DNA of 64,000 nt, taken from positions 61,458,001-61,522,000 of the forward strand of contig JASDFA010000006.1 of the NCBI GenBank assembly GCA_035772735.1. The letters run 5' to 3'. The stretch comes from Datura wrightii (taxonomy: Eukaryota > Streptophyta > Magnoliopsida > Solanales > Solanaceae). The notes beneath the pieces are model-generated. The model saw only the letters and a program-made list of their open reading frames with translations, searched no databases and was not told where the DNA came from. Shown in pieces: positions 12,311-23,827 of the stretch. The translations under genes were made by a program, and so were the position numbers. Positions within the stretch are counted from its first letter, which is position 1; the number at the start of each line of letters is the position of its first letter.

Positions 12311-13250
12311 GTAACCTTCCTTGTCTCTAAACAACTCTTGGCTCCACTTTTACTCTTTTTTCTCTTTTCTTCTTTTTTCCTCCGTTTCTCCTTTTTATTC
12401 AACATCTGCTTGGTGGGTGTGGTGTATTTTTCACTTTTCTATATTTTTTCTTTTTGACTTTGAAATTTTTCTCTTTTCTTTTTCACACCACACCTCACCT
12501 TTTACTGACTAGATTTTACATTTTCTCCCCCATATCATCTATGCACCCCCTACAATAGCCACCCTCAACATAGGCATTTTGCTTGAGTTGAGGTTCACCA
12601 TGTCCAAGGAGAGACCAGGGCCAAAGTAGGCTCATTATAAATAAAACAGGTAAGGTGAATGGTCGAATAAACAAAAAAGGTCAACTTAGGCTCAAACATA
12701 GGATCAAGGGATTCATTTCGTTTGGTAGGTAAATTTTAAGCATGAGTAGACTATGGGCTAAATCAAAAACAAACTATGATCCTTTCCCAACCAACTATCC
12801 TACAACCTAAGCAAAGACTAACCGAGCATGTTCTAGATCACCTACACAGTATTAAACTAAGTAAGAACTTACTCACACATGGTATAGGTTTGCATCACAC
12901 ACTACCTACCCAGTTCATGCACAACTTATGCTACGGTTACTCATGCTAATCACTCAAATGCCACAAAAAAATCCGCAGTAGTTATGCTTTGTAGTAAACT
13001 AACACAATTAATCACAAAAATTTTAAAAAGAGTCATTTTATCTCAAAAATATAAAAACATAAAACACATGTGCATTCTTATTCATTGTTAAGTACTCCTA
13101 AGCTACTTTTAGTTAAATAAAAACAAAATATCCTAAACATACCAGTTCTACTAGATAGCATGTTTGAGGAAAAAGAAATACGACAAAAACAAATCCTCGA
13201 ACGAAAAAAAAATAGACAGATACACCTCCTTTGAAAAACATGCTTTCTCC
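12311..13250 (-). other. A 3' UTR, proximal part
   Basis: This aligns in reverse with the 3' UTR of element B (about 34900-35850). Shared landmarks are a pyrimidine-rich run with TGGTGTGGTGTATTTT near 12417-12430, CACACCACACCTCACC near 12483, the CCTCAACATAGG phrase near 12564, and AAGTACTCCTAAGCTAC near 13090. On the minus strand the run is purine-rich. No coding signal is seen; the 101-codon frame at 13078-13383 is a chance reading. Confidence 0.65.
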
Positions 13251-13299
13251 CCAAAGAAAAGAAACAAGAATTAGGAGAGGGACATACCTGTGGTACTCT

Positions 13300-15398
13300 A
13301 AGTGCTCCTATCATCCTGTGGGGGTAGGTTTGAAGGCACACTCTTCGCCTATGCAATGGTGGCGCCAGCGGTGGCCAGCACACTCAATGGTACCATGGCA
13401 GGGGCTGTGGTAATCACCTTAGTAATATCAGCCATCTCAGTGACTTTTAGATCTCTTTGGGCTGAATGTGGCTCAGCCGAAGGGTTCTCGCCACCCGTAA
13501 GCTCCGTAGTCTGGGCAATTGAAATACAGCTCCTCTAGCTCTCTCCTGCAACTCAGACATATACTGGTCATGAGTCTGCAGGCTAGTTGTTGTCACCCAC
13601 TAGCGATCCTTTCTCTCTCTCTATCTTCTGCGGCCTTCTCATCAAGTACCTCCTCTGATCTCCATTTTCCTTTGTCTTCACTGGCCTACTTGTTGGCCCA
13701 GAATGCCCCTAGAGCAAGCTCCTTCTCAAGCTCATCCTCAAAAAATGGAATAGTGGGGGCTGATAATATGGCCAGCTGTCGAGAAGGCAACTCGGCTACC
13801 TAACTTCGTAGCAACCCCATCTCCTCTCTCAAACTCCTCATATCTTGTTGATCAGCTAGTTTGCTCGTAACTTTCTATTCTATTGTGTAGCCCCCTAGCT
13901 GCCTCCTCAATCTAAGCCTTGACCTAAGTCTTGACCGACTCTATTATCATATTAACCTTTTTCTTTGTAGCCTCTTGGCCAGGTTCTGTAGGAACTCATG
14001 GGCCCCAATAACGCATCCTGTTGGAACTTGGCCCAATGTGTCTAGTGGAGGTGTGGAGGAAATGCTAGAGGCAGTTGCTATGTGGTCAACTTTAGTATCC
14101 TGCATCTGATTCTGCTCAACTAAGGTAGCGACATCTACCTGCTCGACTCCTGCTCGCTGCAGTGTTGGGACTGTTGCTGGTACTCTAACTCGGCTCACCC
14201 GGTTCATCTCATCTTGTATCAAAACAATATCAGCAGTCCTATTGCCTCCAATTCTGGCATATATCTCCGCTATAACCTGAACACTTGACCCTTTACAGAT
14301 CCTATATACGATACTCGAGAACTAAATCATAGTGCTCAAGGTTAGAGCTCGATCCCAAATCTTCTCTGCTATGACCCTCGGGATGTTGATGGAATATCTC
14401 GACATGATGCACGCCACCAAAGCTACTCTATCGGTGCTAATGTATTGTTATTTGTCGCTGGTGCCAAACTTTGGAGAACCAATGTCAAGCAGGCCTTCAT
14501 ATAAAATTAAGCCAGGCTTTTGTGACCTGCCATCCACTGGTCACCCAATCTACCTCCTCTTTCTCTTCAGCTATCAGTCCAGCCAGCCATCTCACCTGTC
14601 TATGTCTCTCCTCTAGAATCAACTTCTTAACCCTTTTTTGGGCCTCCACAAGGTACTCAAACTCTATTGTAGAGGCTGGGACTCGATAATCTTTCCCATA
14701 TAATATTCTAGCAATGGCCCGCTCTAAAAAATCAACTACACACCCTCAGACCCTCACACTCTCCAATATAGGTTTCTCCTAGGTAGCCAAGTAGTTTACA
14801 TAGAACACCCTGACCATGTTAGCACTAAACCTGTTAGGGGTTCTTGCTATCCACTCGAACCCATAAAGCTCACACAACCTCTTTATCTCTTCGACCTCAT
14901 TCAGGGCACTAGTCAAGATTCACAACTCCTCTTGAATGCTTTGCCTTTAATTCATCTTTGATTTGAGGGTGAGGCCCTACTCCTAATTTTCTCGAGCACC
15001 TAGCATACTCCACCTGATGGTGCGGCTGTCTGGAGGTTGGGTCTGATCATCATCATCATCATCTTTTCCCCCTTCCTCAGACTCAGCCTCATTTGACCTA
15101 TCCTCAACATTTGAGCCACTACCAGACTCCTGTGACTACACATTACCTCTGTCGTCAGACTGGGGAGCATCTACCGGAGTGGCTGAGGTTGCTATGTCCT
15201 AAGCCTTGGGCTGTGCCCTAGTGGTTCGGGGCTCATCAGTGCCATCTGTATCGACTTGGTACTCCTCTAGTGAACCACTAGGTGTGTTTTTCTCCTGCTT
15301 GGAAGTAGAGGTCTTATCTCTTAGTGCTCTCGAGTAGCAATCTCATCTATTGCCCTCTTGTTTAGGGCCTCCTTGGTTGCTTGTCTCTTCTAAGTCAT
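13300..15398 (-). pseudogene. A third ORF (plant transposon protein type), broken
   Basis: The function of this ORF family is not known. It occurs in Athila-type and non-autonomous plant elements, here in the position where some Athila elements carry an env-like ORF. The likely start is the minus-strand ATG at 15398-15396; codon 3 is already TAG. Legible text includes an Asp run followed by QTQPPD near 15060-15020, VEAQKRVKKLILEERHRQVR then WLAGLIAEEKEEVDW near 14650-14560, an AKVWW-like stretch near 14500, and a 91-codon frame at 14222-13947. There are several stops and frameshifts. D carries a related single ORF. The assignment rests on remembered family phrases, not a search. Confidence 0.6.
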
Positions 15399-16870
15399 TG
15401 TGCCAACGGAGAAGAGGTTAGTATATTGGTTCTCATAAAAAGAAAAGCAAAAAGAGTATGTTCAGAATCATGCTACATCTTATCTGTAAAAGTCGTACCA
15501 AGGTGGTACAATTTGTACTATGATTCGTAGTGCCTTTTTGTCATAGTCACGACTCATTGTACGACTCGTACCAGGAAGGTATGGTTCGTACTAATGGTCG
15601 TATGATGAACTTCCAAGAATTGAACTTTCTGTATTTTAGTATGACTCATTATCATGTTTTGTTGTGGGATTCTATAAGTCGTACCACAAGTTGTAATATT
15701 TATTTTGATTTTGAACCTTATATTTCTTGCTACGACCACTTGGTATGATTCATAATGAGATACCACGAATCATACTAAGTCCCATACCATGGTTTTCTAA
15801 ATTTAGTAACTTGGGACAGTCCCAAGGAATTATCCTACAGGTCATAGTACGAGAGCACGAGTCGTAGGATGGCTCGTAAAGCCTGTCCTCATCCTATATA
15901 TTACCAGATATGCAAGAAAACATGTTCTGAGGTGGGTATTCAGATTTCCCCACCCCATTAGTTCGATAATACACAATACTCAACTATCCACTCAATCCCC
16001 ATGACGAATTATTCCTAGTAACTTACTACCTAAAGCAGTTTAAATTCATTTCGCATGTTAATTTAACACACCCATACTGCAAGATCCCATGTGGTCTCTG
16101 ATCATATTCCGCCACTTTATTTTCATGAGTGGAGGACTCACATTAACTGTTCGTACATTACTAGCAAGAGAGGAGGATGAAAATGTTCAACTTACTTGCT
16201 AAGTTCTTCACGGTTTCGTGCTTTCTTGAGATGTAGAGTAGGAAATCAACTCAAACTTGCAAATTTATTGCAAAATTTCGTGCTTTAATGGAGTGGGCGT
16301 GAGTTACAGGTGAGTGAGGATTGAAGGGAGACGTTTGTGGGCTTGTGTTTGTGTTTGTGTGGGAAATTTTAGGTCTGGAATTTTTTATTTTAAATAAGTT
16401 ATGGGCGGATTTAAAATATCCGGGTCAAGTGGGATCAGATTGGGTCTTTCATTTAATCAACCTATCACAACTCGTACCATGAGTCATAGGTCATACATAT
16501 GACTCATCCCTTGTGTTCATACCTCGAGAATCAGAGAACTTGCCTAGGGACCTATGAATGCCTGGTACAGTTCGTACGAAGATGCTATGACCCATACCAC
16601 AACTCATAGGTCAAAATTTTAGCAGTTTGCCACTCAGGAGAGTTCATCACTATGGTGGGTACTATGACTCATTCCACGTACATCCGATTTGTAATAACCA
16701 ACCGTAGTATGAACTTATGCACCTTATCAAGTCTCTTCCTCTCACCACGACCAAGACTATGAGCCTTACCATCATATTACGATTCGTACAGAGGCTCGTA
16801 GTCTAGACCTGTTCTGCATTTTTTACCCATCAGTTTTTGTTTTACCTACACACTACACACACATTAATCA
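15399..16870 (-). promoter_or_regulatory. A: stretch between protease relic and third ORF, rich in palindromic words
   Basis: No coding signal is seen over about 1.47 kb. Two clusters of ACGACTCGT-like words lie at 15480-15900 (exact at 15561 and 15857) and 16440-16830. Between them, reading on the minus strand, are AT-rich TATTTAAAATAAAA (near 16390) and a possible splice donor AGCAAGTAAGTTG near 16195. The downstream start of the third ORF at 15398 is preceded by a pyrimidine-rich stretch. This is what an internal promoter, leader and intron for ORF3 could look like, but no single site proves it. Confidence 0.35.
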
Positions 16871-16876
16871 AGATAC

Positions 16877-17012
16877 ATGGGTTGCCTCCCAAGAAATTCC
16901 TAATTTAACGTCGCGGCATGACACAGGTAGTCTGGTTACTCAAACTTCACCAAACTACTTCATGGGTTGCCTCCTATCCAACGCCTGATTTAACATTACG
17001 GCACGATGCAAC
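16877..17012 (-). repeat. Duplicated post-integrase motif of Athila elements
   Basis: Two copies 84 bases apart each contain CATGGGTTGCCTCC on the plus strand, followed by ATTTAAC and a CGGCA(T/C)GA phrase. Element B has one copy at 34747-34793 just after integrase. In A the motif follows the protease directly, so it marks the right-hand junction of the pol deletion. Confidence 0.75.
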
Positions 17013-17049
17013 TCACTTGACTACTCAGAATTCATCAAGAAACTCAAAC

Positions 17050-19560
17050 TCCACATCAATTGCCGATACTACAAGAAACTCATTTGGCTGCTTCATTGAC
17101 CTATAGACATTGAAGGTGACCACTTCTTTATTCAGCCTAAACTTTAGAAGGCTAGCTTCAACGTCCAGTAAATCTCTCCTAGTGGCAAGGAATGGTTGCC
17201 CCAAGATAATGGGACCTCAAAATCTAGCTCGAATACAAGATCTCGAAGTCAGCTGGGAAGATGAACTTGTCCACATTCACTAGGACGTCATGAAGTATGA
17301 CCACAGGCTTCTTTACTATGTGGTCTGCCATCAATAGTCATATTATAGTTGGTGTGGGGGCTCCCATGCCCAATTGGTTGAACACAAGTAGCGCCATGAG
17401 ATTTATGCTAGCTCCCAAATCACACAACGCCCTTGCAAACTCAAAGTCTCCAATTATGCATGGGATAGTGGAGGCACATGGGTCTTCCTTTTTTTTTCTG
17501 AGCAAGGACCCATGATGCTATGTCACTATAATGATGTAGATTTCCAATAGGCTCATAGCTCACAGATCCCTCCCTGCTTACCAGGTCCTTCATAAACTTT
17601 GCATACCCAGGCATCAACTCCAATGCCTCGACCAATGAAATGATCATGGACAACTGCTTCAGCATAGACAAAAACATCTGGAACTTCCCATCATCCACCT
17701 TCTTCTTGATCCTCTGAGGGAATAGTGGAGGTGGTCGAGGGATGGGTCTTAAGACCCGTGGGTCCTCTTTTGGCTTCCCTTTTTCTACCTCAGACCCCTT
17801 TGCATCAACCTGAGTCTTAGTCTAACTCATCATCATCTTTGATTACCTGCTCTACAGCCTCATCCTCCTCATCTACCTCGATCTCACATTGTTTTCTCAT
17901 CTTAATTATTGGCATGGGTAGGTCAACTATAGTTTTTCCACTCCTAGTCATCACAACCATGCAGTGGCTATCATTCTTTGGATTCTATAAAGTATTTCTA
18001 GGAAGTGTGCCCTTCTGCCTTTAGTTCATGGATGCATACATTTGACCTAGCTATTGCTTAATCTCCCCAAATTCCCTTTTGTTGATCTTTTGCCGACTTT
18101 GCCTTCTTTAGTAGCTCAACCATCATACTCTCCCACTTTGAGGGCCCAACATCATGCTCTTGAGCCTTAGGAGGGAAATAAAGGTCAGAACGGTAATTTT
18201 TGTAACCCTTATTTTTTCTGCAATCACCTTCCTGCTCGCGGCATTTGCTCCTATCCCTATAACCATTCTAGTTATAATTGTCTCTACACTGTTCTTGACT
18301 TTAATTTCTAAAACCTTGGTGCCATGTCTATTGACCACACCCTTAGGCATTGGCTTGAAAACGCGCCACCTGGTTATCTAAGTTGTTTTGCCTCCTCCAT
18401 GGAATCTGAGTGCTCGAACCCCTGTTCCTGACCTTGTGCTCCTACCGCATTCAACCTTTCTGCTCCAAACCCCATGATATTGTTTTGTGAGAAGGTCTAT
18501 CGATGTCCTCATATAAGCTAACTCCTAGTCATTCTCCTTCTCCTTCCTATGCTACTCAACAATTATTCTGATAGAATGTGTACCAGCAGCTATCTTTGCC
18601 TCTTTAGTATGCCAGGATTTATTTGTCTTGGTCACTCGATCTAGTATGGTGTTTTATTCCTCCAATACGTGACTCATCAATGCTCCACCTACTACTATAT
18701 CAGCTACAACATTTATGCTGTTATTTATAGAGTTGAAAAAAATTTCCAATAAGCTTTCAGTAGGAATTTGGTGATTCTAGCACTTGGTCAGCTTCTTCTT
18801 CCACCTCCGCCATGTCTCATGATGTGCCTCTGTCTTAAATTGTCATAAATTATATATCTCGTCTTTGAGTTGCAACATCCTAAAATGTGGAAAGAATCTC
18901 TCAAGAAAAGCATGTTTCAGCTCTCTCCAATTGGAGATGGAGTCGTTTGGCAACTCCGACAACCAAATGGTAGCCTCATTAGATAGGGAGAATGGAAAGA
19001 GCCTTAGCCTTATAGCATCCTAACTCACTACTAGCACCTGTAAGCATTGTGAATTCGAGTAAAGTTCTTCAGGTGAAGATTTGCATCATTAGTTGCATTA
19101 CCACAGAACACACCCTTCATGTTAAGCAACAAGATCATTGTACTGGTGATATCGAATTTTTCCCCAGTAGGCAAAGGTGGGAATACAATAGCTCCTGCTG
19201 ACCTGGCTTCATCAATATTTGGATCCGCGTCATCATCATAGCTATGAGCATATCTGTGATACTGTTGTGGATCACGATCTCTGTTCCCTCTTCCACACGG
19301 ACCAGCATTGTCCACCTCTTCTTTGGCATCATCTGCCTCCTGAATAGTAGCTTGTTGGGCTAACTCAGCCTGCTGGGCTTCATTAGCTCGGCGTTCTTCA
19401 GTAGTGAACCTAGCCTCCATCTATTTTGGGGTCTCCAAACCGGCTATTTTCTGAAGTTTTCTTTCAAGCTCTTGATCAATTGGGACTAGAGGTTTTTCGC
19501 TACTCCGCGTACTTGGGATATACCAAACTGTCTGCTGTGTAAAAATAAAAAGAAAAGAAA
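17050..19560 (-). pseudogene. gag: A gag-protease (Athila type), broken
   Basis: Gag forms the particle and the protease processes it. The frame is open upstream of the ATG at 19420 as far as about 19540, interrupted by a TAG just before that ATG. The capsid has KFDITSTMILLLNMKGVFCG near 19150-19080, typical of Athila. The C-terminal part is rich in Gln, Asn and Gly codons near 18400-18200. The frame at 17698-17441 gives DDGKFQMFLSMLKQL and EALELMPGYAKFMKDLV, the usual lead into protease, and DLGASINLM with its intact D-L-G triad lies near 17420-17395. The text ends in a FNVYRSMKQP stretch near 17110 and then passes into the post-integrase motif without RT. Multiple stops, several of them TAG. 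Confidence 0.85.
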
Positions 19561-19623
19561 ACATAAATCAAGTAATAATGCCTAAAAGCTAAATAAAATC
19601 AATTAATCTAATCCAAAGCCATA

Positions 19624-19643
19624 TTCCCCAGCAATTATGTCAT
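19624..19643 (-). other. A primer-binding site, degenerate
   Basis: The minus strand reads TGACATAATTGCTGGGGAAT a few bases beyond the 5' LTR. It aligns with TGGCGTCGTTGTCGAGGAAC in B and with the TGGCGCCGTTGCCGGGGA type usual for Athila. It is degraded but correctly placed. Confidence 0.75.
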
Positions 19644-19647
19644 TTTT

Positions 19648-21253
19648 TTAATGCTCCAATTACACCCCTAAAGAAGTATAACTCATACATTGTCAATAAA
19701 GAACCCAACTTAGGTTGGGATCGATCCCACAGGGAATATTGTCAAGATATAGACTCATGCTAGTATTCACACTTTTAGTTCAATTATTTCCTAAAAGGGG
19801 ATTGTAAAAAAAGTAACAATATTTTGAAAGAGAGTTGTAACCAATAGCTATGCAATCAACTTGGGAGGTGTTCCCCCTGGCTTTCTAACTAGGTCAGATT
19901 ATTACACACGTGGTCTATCCCATTACTTAGCCTGAAGAACTGATAAATTATGCTCATCTAAATGAATGATTCATCCCTATTAAATGACTCTACTCAATCA
20001 CCGGGTTAGGTCTCATGAATAATTTCAATTTAACCTGTATCAATAGTTCCAAATTAACTATACTATGATTGCAGCTCAAGCTATTCAATGAAACTCAATT
20101 ATAAGGCTTAGTTGTTCTTTTCTTTTCCTAATCTCTACTTCTCTAGGTTCAAGGAAGAAGAGTATTTGGGCTAGTCCAAACATTGCGCATCGTTAAGAAA
20201 TGTTAATCATGAAGTATAGGCATTTGAATTGGTTTAGAATCACTTTGTGCTAACCCTAGTTTGTTATTCCATCATGGTTCCCACAAGCCTAGTTGTGGAG
20301 GGTTTTTCTATTTATGATTGCAAGAATAAAACCAGATTTCATGAAAGAAAACATAATTGAACACTTACAATAATTATGAAAGAAAGAACCCAAGAATTGA
20401 TTGAAAAATTATTTGTCAAAAACTCAATGTTCTCCCAAGTATTCGAATTGTTGATCTCCAACAATTAGGGAAACCCAAAAATTATGAATTCAAAGTCAAA
20501 AGTGTCGAATCTCTCTAAGGAAAATAACTAAAACGTATTTATAAAATTAATGAAAACCTTTCCTAAATTAATAGGAAAACTGCTGCTGCCACATCCTACG
20601 AGTCGTGGCTTTTGTCCGTAGAATATAATGTAGCCTCTGAATCTGTCAAGTCCTACATGTTGGTATGACTCGCATATTGCCTCTACGAGTCGTAAGTGCC
20701 AGTTGTGGCTTGTACTTTTGTAAATCTGACATCCTCTGAATCTTTCCACGAGTCCTTGGTACGGTCCTTACCTTGGACTACGACTTTTACATTCTACTCG
20801 TACCCTAGGATCTATCTGTTCACATTCTGTCTAAACTTTCCACCACTCCACAGTACAGTTCGTGTGTTTACACTATGATTTGTGGCTTCCACTTGTACCA
20901 GGAGCTTCTACAAGTGCACCTCTTTTAAAATTTTCCGTGAATCCTAGGTACGCCTTGTACCAGGATGGTACAAATCATACCATGAGTCGTACTTTGGGCT
21001 ACACTTGTGCAATTCTCTGAATTTTGCTATGGTTTCTAGGTACGGCTCATACCAGGATGGTACCATACATATTTAGACCTGTAGAAAGCCATTTTCTACC
21101 AACCTTTTCCTCAACTTTTCCCAAATTTGACTCTCGGACCTAATTTTCCTAAAAATAAAGTAAAAGTACCTCATATCTGTATAAACATACCTAAGTCCAT
21201 GCATCTTTTCTATGTTTTAAGAATCGAAAGTGCTGTAAATCCATAACAAATCA
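19648..21253 (-). repeat. A 5' LTR (1606 bp)
   Basis: On the minus strand it starts TGATTTGTTATGGATTTACAG at 21253 and ends near 19648, where TGA has mutated to TTA on the plus strand. Its length matches the 1605-bp 5' LTR of B, and the two align throughout. The U5 side carries GGGATCGATCCCACAGGGA (19709-19727). The U3 side (20580-21070) is packed with ACGAGTCGT-like words, exact at 20598 and 20685. Confidence 0.88.
20535..20543 (-). promoter_or_regulatory. A LTR TATA box
   Basis: TATAAATAC on the minus strand, at the same place as in both LTRs of B (29003 and 36938). The palindromic words lie just upstream of it. Confidence 0.65.
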
Positions 21254-22000
21254 ATGCTCAGGTTGTGAAACTTGCCTGCATACACAACATCGGAACAAGA
21301 GAGGGGAACGACAAACTCTCCCCGCTCTTCACAGTAAAATACCTCCACTCCTCCACCACCGATGCTCTCATATTGATCGACACTCAGTCCAAGAGGCAAG
21401 AGATTACCAAGGTCTGGTGGTAGGTCACATCGTTTATCGAAAGGATGAACCCTTCTGGCCACCAGGTTTAGCCACCTCCTGGCCTCCACAGTGATGTGGA
21501 TACTCTTGATTCTCATCCAGCTATGGATGTAGGTGATCTTATCACTCTTATCCTCCTTTACCTAGGTGTTGCTTAGCCACGACCCATTGTCGTTTATATC
21601 CTTGGCCTAATCTTGAGATGGAGGAGGGGGCTTAGACAACCCCAGCACCTAATTGAACATGGCCGCACCGATATTGAAGGTCTCACACCAAACATAAATG
21701 CATGGGTCTGGACTAGCCCAGTCCACTGTGAGGAGCATGAAACAAGAAAGGCTTCTCCACAAGTGGGTCCCGATCTATATCCTACAATAGGGAAAAGAAC
21801 TCTAAAGCCTGTTCCTTCTTAGTCTCCATGATGAAGCTTCACTCATGTATAAGGCCCTTGACCGCCTACTCAATGAATCACCTTTTCAATTTCTCATTGG
21901 AGAATTTGATATAAAAAGGGGGATTATCATATTGGGCTATCGTATCAGTAAATCTTATAAAGAAACAGTCATATTAGATGATATATTCAAATACAGGGCA
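21254..22000 (-). pseudogene. Unrecognised coding relic cut by element A
   Basis: The minus strand keeps a legible frame for about 250 codons with scattered stops, several TAG, and at least one frameshift. Phrases include KKEQALEFFSLL, FNIGAAMFN followed by VLGLSKPPPPSQD, and MRIKSIHITVEARRWLNLV then ARRVHPFDKRCDLPPDL (about 21516-21400). The spacing of VLGL and an AR-x-WL-x-x-V stretch resembles the plant transposon protein domain of A's third ORF and D's ORF, but the match is weak. A's LTR lies directly after it on this strand, so A probably inserted within or beside it. A host gene fragment is not excluded. Confidence 0.4.
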
Positions 22001-23827
22001 ATAAAAGATTAATCAAATCATAAAAAGCCATAGAAACTCAGTACCGATTGAAGCACCCTTTAAAAATGCATTCTACCTAAGGACCCTTCACTACATCAAG
22101 TGGGTCTCCATTGCAGTAAGGTCGCTGTGGGGAAGGTGTTCGCTACAATGAGTCTGTTGCAGTTAGAAGAGTTCTGCTACAACAAAAGTCATCTTCCCCA
22201 ATAGCCTCCCAACCCTAACAATAGAATTTTACATTTTAGCCGCATTTTTACCAAATATTAGCATAGATCAGTTAAAGGAGTAACATGTATAACACCTACA
22301 CTTCATTCCACATCAATGTAACACACAAATCAAGACTTAAGGGCATTAAAAACTTCAAAACCCTTATCAAGCCACCCTACCACAATTTCAAGTTCAAATC
22401 TCCATGAAATCACTAGATCTTGTGCAAAGTACGACATAAAGAACTTGAGAACGTAAATAGAACTAGCGTACTACGGATTCTATTCCCCAATAAGTGTAAA
22501 GAAACCCTTATTCCCAAACCCTTAAATCCTTGCCTAAACAAAGATGATAGTTATGAAAATATCAATAAAACAATTCTAAACCACATAATGAAGGATTAAT
22601 GAATGAGAATAACCTCAAAAATTAGAGTAGGAAAGGGATTTGTAAAGAGAAGAATCGAGTGTAATAAGAGTTGGTTTTCAAAATATGAAATATAACATCT
22701 CTTCTTTCGTTTTAATATGCCAGACATACTTCACTGCAGCAAGTCTCATTCCACTACAGCAAAGGTCATTGCAATGCAGCGGTCCATCCTTATTCTGGCA
22801 TTACAGTTACATCTGTGTGCTCCGAGGCTTAACCCATTCCTACAAGTGTCATAAACCGTCCCGATCCCTTAATTTGGAAAGAACCCTATAAGTGGTGGTT
22901 TAGCCTAAGGAGTTTCTTAAAAAGGATATGAAGCAAATAAAAACCTAAAAAAAGGGTGTAATACAAATGACCCGGGAATAATCAAGTTAAAAATTGCCCG
23001 TGAAGAGTCTGGTAAGAAACCATCGATATAAAATCTGTACTCCCTAGATTTGGATAGAATTTTCTTGAAGTCATAGAAAAGAATCCATGGCTACATCCAT
23101 ATCAATCTAGGTAAGTGGTGACAACGAAAAGGCTTTTAAGCCTGAGGGGCAGTGAGCAAGGTATAAGTGGAATTCTTTCCCAACCGGGGTACTAGACAAG
23201 ATAATAATGAATTCATGCATAGTACTTACATTAGCATTCCCAAGACCTCGATAGAAAAGGTTAGGTGGCAAGATCGTCCAACTCTGTACTCTGAACAGGG
23301 AGCAAGATAATACAGAATATAATAGCAACCTCAAAGGTAATCTCTTTATATTTAGACCTCAACACGATAGGGACCTTGTCTCCATGTCACCCAGGGTTGT
23401 TCAGGGATGAACAATTTTTTAATTGGTATTTGATGTAGCAGCTCATTCAATCATTATCAAATTTTCTATGATACGAACATAGGAATTATAAGTTTTGCTG
23501 AAATAGGAAGTTAGTTTTGGAATGTCAAGTATAAATTGTGAACAAATAGAAATAATGATTGAAATTAAAATAAAGTGGGCCTGGTCAGGCTAGTCTTGCC
23601 ATAGCGGCCAATCACTCGCATAGTGATATTGCTATAGTAAAGGTGATAATCATTGCAACAATAGACATGGACCATAATTTCATAATTAAGTTTATTTTAT
23701 GGTTTGGCTCCTATTCCAAAAATGGCTTCCTCTTAAAAATGCCCTAGGATAAAAATTTAGTTATTTCACCCATGAACGGAGAGGTGTAGTCCTTTACGAA
23801 TGTGGTTCCATCTTCTTCCTCGCTAAT
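22001..23827. other. Noncoding block with CTGCAG-type words, unassigned
   Basis: No protein text was found. Two clusters of TTGCAGT, CACTGCAGC and CAATGCAGCGG-like words lie at 22110-22190 and 22730-22790, comparable to 39160-39235. Such clusters mark the U3 side of LTRs elsewhere in this window, so this may be part of an old LTR. The solo LTR at 23828 interrupts it and it resumes at 25955. Confidence 0.4.

Larger units (their letters stand above)
9191..21253 (-). mobile_element. Element A: Athila-type element lacking RT, RNase H and integrase
   Basis: Read on the minus strand the order is 5' LTR (21253-19648), primer site, gag-protease, a repeated post-integrase motif, a promoter-like stretch, a third ORF, 3' UTR, polypurine tract and the start of the 3' LTR (9432-9191). 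No reverse transcriptase, RNase H or integrase text occurs between protease and the post-integrase motif. Two later insertions sit in it: T1 in the 3' LTR and a Tekay solo LTR at 10012-12310. Its LTR is close to that of element B, so both belong to one family. The bases after 21253, ATGCT, would be one target duplication; the other is outside the window. Confidence 0.85.
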
